Part shown: positions 57,238 through 64,000 of the stretch, piece after piece | Layout: the number at the start of each line of letters is the position of its first letter | Position numbering within the stretch: the stretch's first letter is position 1 | Origin: CAWABB01 sp963701735 | Lineage (GTDB): Bacteria > Bacteroidota > Ignavibacteria > UBA10030 > UBA6906 | Direction of reading: 5' to 3' | Assembly: GCA_963701735.1 (NCBI GenBank) | Contig: CAVPBI010000026.1 | Coordinates: 372,001-436,000 of the forward strand | DNA: 64,000 nucleotides | The notes under the pieces: model-generated | Told to the model about the DNA's origin: nothing | Seen by the model: only the letters and a program-made list of their open reading frames with translations | The model's database searches: none | Position numbers and translations under genes: made by a program

Positions 57238-58086
57238 TCAGGGGTCGATCAGTCCCCGGGAGAGGAGCACGTAGAGAAGGAGTCCGAGCGCAAGGCGGTA
57301 CCAGACGAAGATCATCGTGCTGTGTGAGCGGAGGTACCGGAGGAGCCACGCGATGGCGGCGTACCCCGCGACGCCGGACACGATGGTCGCAATGATCAGG
57401 TTGCCGACGCCAAGCTCGAAGACGGAAGGGTCGATCCTGGTCATCTCGAACACGCCGCTCGCAAAGACAGCCGGGATGCTCAGCAGAAAGGAGAACCTGG
57501 CGGCGTCGTCGCGGCGGAGTCCGAGAAAGAGGCCGGCGGTCAGCGTGGTGCCGGAGCGGGACGACCCCGGGATGAGCGCAAGCGCCTGCGCCATGCCGAT
57601 GATCAGGGCGTCAACCCAGGTCAGCTCCGCGGCCGTGCGCGTGTGGCGCGACACGCGTTCGGCGAGCCACAACAGGAGGGCGAGGGCGATCAGACTCGCG
57701 GCCATCACCGCGGTGGTCTTGGTCAGCACCCCTTCGATCACGTGTTTGAAGGCGAACCCGATCAGCACGACGGGAACCGTGCCGACGATAATGGCAAGGG
57801 CGAGGCGGGAGTCGGCGCTGTACGAAGCAAACCTGAGCCCGTGGGCGCGCAGGTCACGCAGCAGTGCCGTGGCCATCGCCACAATATCGCGCCAGAAGTA
57901 GACGACGACGGCTGCGAGCGTGCCAAGCTGCATGACCGCGATGAACGCTGTCCACGCTTCCGGATGCGCGGGATTGATGAGCCCGAGAACCTTGCCGGAC
58001 AACGTCAGGTGCGCGGTGCTGCTGACGGGGAGAAACTCCGTCGCTCCCTGCACGATTCCGAGCAGGACGGCGATCCATGGGTTCAC
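57238..58086 (-). CDS. uppP: Undecaprenyl-diphosphatase UppP (BacA)
   Basis: Recycles the lipid carrier undecaprenyl diphosphate for cell-wall and polysaccharide synthesis. The 282-residue membrane protein has about eight helices and both family motifs: GIVQGATEFLPVSSTAHL near residue 9 and ALALIPGSSRSGTTLTAGLFLG near 165. It has a strong promoter just upstream (58118-58146) and stands alone on its transcript. Confidence 0.97.
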   Translation of the reverse strand: MNPWIAVLLGIVQGATEFLPVSSTAHLTLSGKVLGLINPAHPEAWTAFIAVMQLGTLAAVVVYFWRDIVAMATALLRDLRAHGLRFASYSADSRLALAIIVGTVPVVLIGFAFKHVIEGVLTKTTAVMAASLIALALLLWLAERVSRHTRTAAELTWVDALIIGMAQALALIPGSSRSGTTLTAGLFLGLRRDDAARFSFLLSIPAVFASGVFEMTRIDPSVFELGVGNLIIATIVSGVAGYAAIAWLLRYLRSHSTMIFVWYRLALGLLLYVLLSRGLIDP

Positions 58087-58117
58087 TGGCGCTCACTCCG
58101 TATTGGTGGAAGCACAA

Positions 58118-58146
58118 AATATACCACGGTTGCGCCAGAAACACAA
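58118..58146 (-). promoter_or_regulatory. Promoter of uppP
   Basis: On the reverse strand TTGTGT (58141-58146) and TATATT (58118-58123) with a 17-base spacer. The -10 element lies 31 bases before the ATG, between the mmdB stop and uppP. Confidence 0.7.
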
Positions 58147-58153
58147 CGCAGGC

Positions 58154-59285
58154 TTACCCCAGGATCGCGAGCAGCACGCCGGCGGCGATCGCGGTGCCGA
58201 TCACCCCCGCGACGTTCGGTCCCATCGCGTGCATCAGGAGATAGTTCTGCGGATTGTACTCCTGCCCGACGTTGTGGGAGACGCGCGCCGCCATGGGGAC
58301 TGCCGACACGCCGGCCGAGCCGATGAGGGGATTGACCTTGCCGCCGGTCAGACGATACATCAGCTTCCCGACCAGCACCCCTCCGACGGTCGAAAAACCG
58401 AATGCGATCACGCCAAGCGAGAGAATCTTGAGGGTTTCCAGCCTGAGGAATACCTCGGCCCCCATCGTCATGCCGACACAGGTCCCGAGGAAGAATGTCA
58501 CGATATTGATCAGCTCGTTCTGGGCCATGTTGGTGAGGCGCTCGACGACTCCGCTTTCGCGGAGCAGGTTTCCGCCCATCAGCATGGCAAGCAGCGGCGC
58601 CGCCGGGGGAACGATGAGGACGCCGATCGCGGCGACCGCGAGCGGGAAGATGATCTTGACCTTCTTCGACACCGGCCTGGGGGTCTCCATCACGACGAGC
58701 CGCTCCTTTTCCGTCGTGAGCGCCCGCATGATCGGGGGCTGTATCAGCGGAACGAGCGCCATGTACGAGTATGCCGACACGGCGATCGGGCCCAGCAGAT
58801 GCGGGGCAAGCTTCAGCGTGAGGTAGATGGCGGTGGGTCCGTCGGCGCCGCCGATGATGCCGATAGCCGCGGCTTCCTGCAGGTTGAATCCGAGCGCGAC
58901 CGCCATGAGCAGCGCGATGAAGACGCCGAACTGCGCGGCCGCTCCCAGCAGGAATGTTTTCGGATTCGCCAGCAGCGGCCCGAAATCGGTCATGGCGCCG
59001 ATGCCCAGAAAGATCAACGGCGGAAAGATCTCGAGCTCAATCCCCTTCGAGAGGTAATAATAGAGGCCGCCGATCGTCGTCGCCGTCGGGAGGAGTCAGG
59101 AGGCCGCTGCCCGGAAGGTTGGCAAGAAAGGCGCCCAGGCCGATCGGCAGCAGGAGCAAGGGCTCGAACCCCCGCCGGATCGCAAGGTAGATCAGCAGAC
59201 AGGCCACCCCGAGCATGGCGATCTGACCCCAGGTCAGCATCCAGAACCCCATGCCGTGGAGGAATCGTTGAATGTTCTCGGCCAT
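58154..59285 (-). CDS. mmdB: Sodium-pumping decarboxylase beta subunit (frameshifted)
   Basis: Membrane subunit that couples decarboxylation of the biotin-bound carboxyl group to sodium export. The 376-residue corrected protein has about nine to eleven helices and the family motifs GQIAMLGVACLLIYLAI, PLIFLGIGAMTDFGPLL, GIIGGADGPTAIYL and GVSAVPMAARVSHNVGQE. One extra base at 59087 breaks the frame near residue 66. Removing it restores LLTPPTATTIGGLYYYLSKG. It is the last gene of the mcm-mce-mmdA-mmdD-mmdC-mmdB operon. Confidence 0.92.
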
Positions 59286-59296
59286 AGGAGCTCCCC

Positions 59297-59689
59297 CTAC
59301 TCGAAGGTCAGGAGCGACTGCCCGGCCTCGATCCTGTCGCTCACTTTCACCCTGATCGCTTTGATCTTCCCGGTCTGCGGCGACGAGATGTTCGTCTTCA
59401 TCTTCATCGCTTCCAGAATGAACAGGATGTCGTTCTCCTTCACCGACTGCCCTTCCTTGACAGGTATCTCCAGCACGACGCCGTTGATCGGCGAGGTGAG
59501 GGTCTTCTTGTCGGCGGCGGTGGAGCGTGTTTTCGTCGGGATCGGCGCCGTGGGAGGCGTGATGTAGCTGTCCACGGTGCGCACCGGCGGACGGAACGGC
59601 GGAAGCTGGTCCGTCGCGTCGTCGTCCGAAACGACCTCGACATCCACCTCGTAGCGTTTGCCGTTGACCGTGATCAGAAGCTTTTTCAT
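59297..59689 (-). CDS. mmdC: Biotin carboxyl carrier subunit of the decarboxylase
   Basis: A 130-residue protein. Its C-terminal biotinyl domain holds the modified lysine in FILEAMKMKTNISSP near residue 97, flanked by SPINGVVLEIPVKEG. A proline- and threonine-rich linker (PPTAPIPTKTRST) connects it to an N-terminal segment beginning KKLLITVNGKRYEVDVEVV. The start overlaps the mmdD stop by 4 bases (ATGA). It carries the carboxyl group from the MmdA active site to the membrane subunit MmdB. Confidence 0.95.
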   Translation of the reverse strand: MKKLLITVNGKRYEVDVEVVSDDDATDQLPPFRPPVRTVDSYITPPTAPIPTKTRSTAADKKTLTSPINGVVLEIPVKEGQSVKENDILFILEAMKMKTNISSPQTGKIKAIRVKVSDRIEAGQSLLTFE

Positions 59690-60042
59690 GTCGTGGATTT
59701 CCTCTTTGGAATTGCGTGTGAAGCCATGATATTCAGACGGCCCGTGCTGGTCCAGGCGCCGGTGGCGGCGCCGTCGAGGAAGCGCATGCGCCGGATGCGC
59801 ACGGGCTTCCGGATGGCGACCGCGGCAGCCGCCGTCAGGACCGCGACGAGCACGTCGTTCACGTCCTGCTGTTCGGGCGTCGCCTCGACCCTGGCGGCGT
59901 ACCGCCGGATGCGGAAGAGATTGAACCGCTCGTCGGAAGCCCGCAGGGCGACGATGAGCCCGGCAAACAGGAGCAGCGAGAGAAAGACGACGCCCATCCC
60001 CACCACCAGGATCAGCGACGCCTCGAGCATGAGATCGAGCAT
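59686..60042 (-). CDS. mmdD: OadG-like small membrane subunit (delta) of the decarboxylase
   Basis: A 118-residue protein with one N-terminal membrane helix (EASLILVVGMGVVFLSLLLFAGLIV) in the OadG pattern. A short cytoplasmic part follows (VEATPEQQDVNDVLVAVLTAAAAVAIRK), then a basic tail. In known sodium pumps this subunit holds the complex together. It is 13 bases after mmdA and overlaps mmdC, in the same order as the Veillonella mmdADECB cluster except that no mmdE is present. Confidence 0.9.
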   Translation of the reverse strand: MLDLMLEASLILVVGMGVVFLSLLLFAGLIVALRASDERFNLFRIRRYAARVEATPEQQDVNDVLVAVLTAAAAVAIRKPVRIRRMRFLDGAATGAWTSTGRLNIMASHAIPKRKSTT

Positions 60043-60055
60043 GGGCGGCTCCGTA

Positions 60056-61609
60056 TCAGAGTGGTATCAGGCCGTGTTTCTTCTGCGGCCGGAGATCGCG
60101 TTTGTTCCTGAGCGACTCGAGCGCCACGGACAGGTACGCCCTCGTCCGCCGGGGTTCGATGACCGCGTCAATCATCCCCTTTCCCGCGGCCTGATAGGGG
60201 GTCGAAAACTGCAGCCGGTACTCCTCGATCAGCTCTTTCCGGCGGCCCTTCGGATCGGGCGCGGCCTTGATTTCGTTCCGGAACAGGACGTTCACCGCCC
60301 CTTCGGCGCCCATCACGGCGATCTCCGCCGTGGGCCATGCGGCCACGCGGTCGGCCCCCAGGCTCTTCGCGCACATCGCGAGGTACGCCCCGCCGTACGC
60401 CTTCCGGACGACAATGGAGATCTTTGGCACCGTTGCGGCGGAGAACGAGAACAGCATCTTCGCGCCGTGGCGGATGATCCCGCCGAACTCCTGCTCGACG
60501 CCCGGGAGGAACCCCGGAACGTCCACAAACGACACCAGCGGGATATTGAAGGCGTTGCAGAACCGGATGAACCGCGAGGCCTTGTCCGACGCGTCGATGT
60601 CGATCGCCCCGAACTTCACGGCCGGCTGGTTCGCCACGACGCCGATCACCCGCCCGTTCATCCGCGCAAATGCGACGATCATGTTCCGGGCGTAATGGCT
60701 CTGGACTTCGAAGAGCGTGCCGGGATCGACGATCCTGTTCAGGATCTCAAACATGTCGTACGATTCGCGCGAATCGTCGGGAAGAATCGCGTTGAGCGAA
60801 TCGTCCTCGATCATGAGCAGATCCCCCGTCGCATGTGACGGCGGATCTTCCGTGTTGTTGTTGGGGAGGTAGCTCAGCAGCGTCTGGACAATCTCCACCG
60901 CGTCAGCGTCGTCGCGCGCGATGAAATGCACGTTGCCGCTGTACGAAGCCTGTGCCATTGCACCGCCCAGCTCCTCCGCCGAGATCACCTCGCCGGTGGC
61001 TTCCTTGATCACTTCGGGGCCGGCGATGAACAGCTGCCCTGTGCCCTGGACCATCACGATGAAGTCCATCAGCGCGGGGGAATACGCTGCGCCGCCCGCA
61101 CACGGGCCGGCGATGACCGCGATCTGCGGAACCACCCCCGAGAGGAGCGTATTATAGTAGAAGATCCTCCCGTACCCGCGGAGGGAGTCGACGCCCTCCT
61201 GGATCCTGGCTCCGCCGCTGTCGTTGAACGCCACATAGGGCGCGCCGGCCTTCAGCGCCATGTCCATGATCTCGCATATCTTCCGGGCGTGCATCCAGCC
61301 GACGCTTCCGCCCATCACGGTGAAGTCCTGCGAGGAGGCGTACACCAGCCGCCCGCGCACCGCCCCGAGCCCGGTGACGACGCCGTCACCCGGGAGTTCG
61401 CGGCCCGCCATTCCGAAGGCCGTCGCGGAATGGGCGACGTAGCGGAACAGCTCATCGTAAAACCCGTTGTCGAAGAAGAGGTGCAGGCGCTCGTGCGCCG
61501 TCATCTTCCCGGCCTTGTGCTGCGCCTCGATCTTCTCCGGGCCGCCGCCGAGCACCGTGCGCGCGTTCTTCTCGCGCAACACCTGAAGCTTTTCCTGAAC
61601 CGTCTGCAT
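60056..61609 (-). CDS. mmdA: Methylmalonyl-CoA decarboxylase carboxyltransferase (alpha) subunit
   Basis: Transfers the carboxyl group of (S)-methylmalonyl-CoA to biotin. The 517-residue protein has the two crotonase-like halves of the carboxyltransferase family: VYASSQDFTVMGGSVG, FNDSGGARIQEG and IAGPCAGGAAYSPAL, then FVDVPGFLPGVEQE, GAKMLFSFSAATVPKISI and RKAYGGAYLAM. Propionyl-CoA carboxylase beta subunits look much the same. The decarboxylase assignment rests on the following MmdD, MmdC and MmdB genes. In the raw frame it appears joined to mce because of a base error there; ATG 61609 is the natural start. Confidence 0.94.
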   Translation of the reverse strand: MQTVQEKLQVLREKNARTVLGGGPEKIEAQHKAGKMTAHERLHLFFDNGFYDELFRYVAHSATAFGMAGRELPGDGVVTGLGAVRGRLVYASSQDFTVMGGSVGWMHARKICEIMDMALKAGAPYVAFNDSGGARIQEGVDSLRGYGRIFYYNTLLSGVVPQIAVIAGPCAGGAAYSPALMDFIVMVQGTGQLFIAGPEVIKEATGEVISAEELGGAMAQASYSGNVHFIARDDADAVEIVQTLLSYLPNNNTEDPPSHATGDLLMIEDDSLNAILPDDSRESYDMFEILNRIVDPGTLFEVQSHYARNMIVAFARMNGRVIGVVANQPAVKFGAIDIDASDKASRFIRFCNAFNIPLVSFVDVPGFLPGVEQEFGGIIRHGAKMLFSFSAATVPKISIVVRKAYGGAYLAMCAKSLGADRVAAWPTAEIAVMGAEGAVNVLFRNEIKAAPDPKGRRKELIEEYRLQFSTPYQAAGKGMIDAVIEPRRTRAYLSVALESLRNKRDLRPQKKHGLIPL

Positions 61610-61623
61610 GCGTTGAGTTCCGT

Positions 61624-62029
61624 TTATGGATGTTCGCACAGCTCCGTCAGCACGCCGTGACACGACTTCGGATGGATGAACGCGATCCGCAGCCCCTCCG
61701 CTCCGGCACGGCCCGTCTGTGTCGATGAGCTGCAGTCCTTCGCCTTCGAGGCGCGCCAGGGCTCCGTCCAGACCGCTCACCGCGAAAGCGACATGATGAA
61801 TTCCCTCGCCGCGCTTCTCGATGAACTTCGCGATTGGCCCGTCAGGCGCCGTGGATTCCAGCAGCTCGATCTTGGTCTGTCCGACCCTGAAAAACGCTGT
61901 CCTGACGTTCTGGTCCGCGACCTCTTCGACAGCATAACAGTCGGTCCCCAGCAGCAAACGGAACCGGGGGATCGCTTCCTCAAGACTGGCGACGGCGATC
62001 CCGATGTGCTCGATGTGCGTTGGTGTCAT
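61624..62029 (-). CDS. mce: Methylmalonyl-CoA epimerase (frameshifted)
   Basis: Interconverts the (R) and (S) forms of methylmalonyl-CoA. This glyoxalase-fold protein has the metal ligands in HIEHIGIAVASLEEA (His), TKIELLESTAPDGPI (Glu) and GEGIHHVAFAV (His). One extra base near 61709 shifts the frame after DTDG. Removing it restores RAGAEGLRIAFIHPKSCHGV and the stop at 61624, giving the standard 134 residues. It lies between the mutase and the decarboxylase alpha subunit, and it is needed because the mutase and decarboxylase use opposite isomers. Confidence 0.93.
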
Positions 62030-62089
62030 ATGCTGTCCGTGCAATGCTGAAATGGCTGCTGCCGCCGGCACGCCTCTAACCGCGCGCGC

Positions 62090-63773
62090 TCAGATGACAA
62101 TGTGCTCTTTGTACTCCCCGAACACGCCCCGGAGGACGTCGCAGATCTCGCCCACGGTCGCGTATGCCCGGACCGCTTCAAGGATCGGGGGCATCAGATT
62201 CGCGTCCCCTTCCGCGGCAGTCCGCAGACGCCTTCAGCGTGCGGGCGACAGCCTCCCCGCTCCTCCTGGCCCGCAGCGCCCTGAGCGAGGCGATCTGCTC
62301 GTTCTGCACACCGCGATCGATCCGCAGGAGATTCTCCGGAGGCTGCTCCCGGATCTGATACCGGTTCACGCCCACGACGATTGTGCGTTCGTCCTCCACC
62401 TCGCGCGCGTATCTGTACGCCGCCTTCTGGATCTCCGTCTGGACGAAACCCGACTCGATGGCTTCCACCATGCCGCCGAGCGCATCGATCTGCGCGATCA
62501 GGGCGGCCGCGTCGCGCTCGATGGCGTCGGTCATCGCCTCCACGAAGTACGACCCTCCCAGCGGATCGATCGTGTTCGCCACGCCGCTTTCAAACGCGAC
62601 GATCTGCTGCGTCCGCAGCGCGATGCGAACCGAGTCTTCGCTCGGCAGCGCGAGGGCCTCGTCGCGGGAGTTGGTGTGCAGGCTCTGGGCCCCGCCCAGG
62701 ATGGCGGCCAGCGTCTGGATCGTGACGCGCACGATATTGTTGTCCACCTGCTGCGCCGTGAGCGTCGACCCGGCTGTCTGCGCGTGAAACCGGAGCATCA
62801 TCGATTTCGGCTGCTTCGCGCCGAAGCGCTCCTTCATCACGCGGGCCCACAGCCTCCTGGCGGCGCGGAACTTGGCCACCTCCTCCAGCAGATCGTTGTG
62901 CGCGTTGAAGAAGAAGGAGAGCTGCCCCGCGAATGCGTCGATGTCCAGGCCCGCCTTCACCGCCGCGGCGACATAGGCGATCCCGTCGGCCAGCGTGAAC
63001 CCCACTTCCTGCGCGGCCGTCGACCCGGCCTCGCGGATGTGATACCCCGAGATCGAGATGGTGTTCCACTTCGGGACTTCGCGCGCGCAGTAGGCGAAGA
63101 TGTCGGTGATGAGCCGCATCGACGGCCTCGGCGGAAAGATGTACGTCCCGCGCGCGATGTACTCCTTCAGGATGTCGTTCTGAATCGTGCCGCTGATATC
63201 GGTCCGCTTCGCCCCCTGCCTCTCCGCGACCGCGATGTACATGGCAAGCAGCACGGCGGCGGGAGCGTTGATCGTCATCGACGTCGACACCCTGTCGAGC
63301 GGGATGCCTTCAAACAGGAGTTCCATGTCCGCAAGGCTGTCGATCGCCACGCCGACCTTTCCCACTTCTCCGTCAGCCAGCTGCGCGTCGCTGTCGTATC
63401 CGATCTGTGTCGGCAGGTCGAAAGCCACGGAGAGGCCCGACTGCCCCTGCTCCAGCAGATACCTGTAGCGCGCGTTCGACTCCCGGGCGGTTCCGAACCC
63501 GGCATACTGCCGCATCGTCCAGAGCCTTCCCCTGTACATCGTCGGCTGAATGCCGCGGGTGAAAGGATAGCGTCCGGGAAATCCCAGCCTCTCGATGTAG
63601 TCGGCGTCGCGCGTGTCGGCGGGCGTGTAGAGCGGATTCACCGGAACGAATGAGGTCGTCGTGTATTCCGGTTCACGTTCGGGGGTCCGAGCGATCGTCT
63701 TCTTGTAGACCGCGCGATCCCATTCCTCGATCGCATTCAAGAGGTCTGCGGTGGCACGAGCGGCATCGGTCAT
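62090..63773 (-). CDS. mcmA1: Methylmalonyl-CoA mutase, catalytic (large) chain without B12 domain (frameshifted near the end)
   Basis: Isomerises (R)-methylmalonyl-CoA and succinyl-CoA with adenosylcobalamin. The 560-residue corrected chain is the substrate barrel: YPFTRGIQPTMYRGRLWTMRQYAGFG near residue 68, FDLPTQIGYDSD, TISISGYHIREAGS, NIVRVTIQTLAAILGGAQSLHTN and IDPLGGSYFVEAMT. No cobalamin-binding DxHxxG domain is attached, so a separate small chain must exist outside the window. One extra base near 62216 breaks the frame; removal restores ADCAEGDANLMPPILEAV and the ending EHIVI*. It is the first gene of the operon with mce and mmdADCB. Confidence 0.95.
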
Positions 63774-63834
63774 GGGTGGCTCTTTCGCTTCACGGGGCTA
63801 TCGGGCACTTGAGGGGAAAGAAGCGACATCAGGA

Positions 63835-63894
63835 GGAATCACGCAAGTTTCATACCAGACCAAAGCTGAAGATTCAGGGTTGTCGCGTGATTCC
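63835..63894. repeat. Inverted repeat upstream of the mutase operon
   Basis: Perfect 10-bp arms GGAATCACGC (63835-63844) and GCGTGATTCC (63885-63894) enclose 40 bases that include a tight CTGAA/TTCAG pair. It lies 60-120 bases before the mutase ATG in the leader or promoter of the operon. It could be an operator or leader hairpin. A weak -10-like TATGAA lies inside. Confidence 0.5.
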
Positions 63895-64000
63895 CGGAGG
63901 CTGCTGCGGGGCGATTTCCTACCGCTGGGAATACCTTCTCAAAAGATGGGGGTATTTGCTGAAATGGAAGGATTCGCGGGAAAAGGGAATGGACTTGATC

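Noticed and set aside
60056..62071. Single 671-residue epimerase-carboxyltransferase fusion
   Set aside because: The joining segment is out of frame relative to the conserved epimerase C-terminus; dropping one base near 61709 restores both the epimerase ending with stop and a separate mmdA start.
63774..64000. Cobalamin riboswitch before the B12-dependent mutase
   Set aside because: I could not find the conserved B12-box-like core; only an inverted repeat is present.

Overview
This is a 64-kb stretch of GC-rich, densely packed bacterial chromosome with no phage, transposon, plasmid, CRISPR or rRNA. The best taxonomic clue is two secreted peptidases that end in type IX secretion (Por) sorting domains with the YPNPFNP-type motif. 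With a TonB receptor carrying a carboxypeptidase-regulatory-like N-terminus, a YpdA-type (bacillithiol system) reductase and an atpDC pair apart from the other ATP synthase genes, this points to the FCB group (Bacteroidota/Chlorobiota/Ignavibacteriota-like). I cannot name the genus. Several promoters look like ordinary sigma-70 promoters with exact 17-bp spacers, and many genes have Shine-Dalgarno sequences.

Layout. 1-3.9 kb: branched-chain/2-oxoacid dehydrogenase E1 (cut by the window edge), lipB and lpdA. 4.0-6.3 kb: smpB, tyrS and a pyruvoyl-dependent arginine decarboxylase, closed by a strong hairpin. 6.4-12.7 kb: cell-wall lytic enzymes, manC, an unknown gene, atpCD and ypdA. 12.9-18.4 kb: a secreted C45 Ntn-hydrolase, small secreted proteins and a clostripain-like T9SS cargo. 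18.7-22.2 kb: tRNA-Thr(CGU), terC and an overlapping trio methyltransferase/PAP2_C/galT. 22.4-26.6 kb: a two-domain jelly-roll protein, a secreted unknown and a two-component system, with arrays of GTCA half-sites between them. 26.7-29.2 kb: TonB receptor. 29.4-33.8 kb: a large FAD/Fe-S D-lactate-dehydrogenase-like enzyme and a transglutaminase-like protein. 33.8-46.5 kb: RND pump and adaptor, L,D-transpeptidase, sorbosone-type dehydrogenase, metallophosphoesterase, Gfo/Idh/MocA oxidoreductase and two transporters. 46.7-50.2 kb: ferritin, an M1-type T9SS aminopeptidase and an SDR. 50.2-58.1 kb: SirB1-like protein, DUF6526, acyl-CoA synthetase, class I fumarase, queC/queE, a degenerate receiver protein and uppP. 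58.2-63.8 kb: one operon for methylmalonyl-CoA mutase, epimerase and a four-subunit sodium-pumping methylmalonyl-CoA decarboxylase.

How it fits together. Fumarase plus the mcm-mce-mmdADCB operon give the steps of a succinate-propionate route (fumarate to malate, succinyl-CoA to propionyl-CoA) that conserves energy as a sodium gradient. LipB, LpdA and E1 form a 2-oxoacid dehydrogenase group. Envelope functions (RND pump, L,D-transpeptidase, lytic transglycosylases, UppP, T9SS cargo) make up much of the rest.

Caution for every user: at least twenty conserved genes or gene parts here are interrupted by single-base frameshifts, nearly all of them one extra base. Removing that base restores the family sequence and a length divisible by three each time. 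I read these as consensus sequence errors and annotate the joined gene, giving the shift position in each entry.
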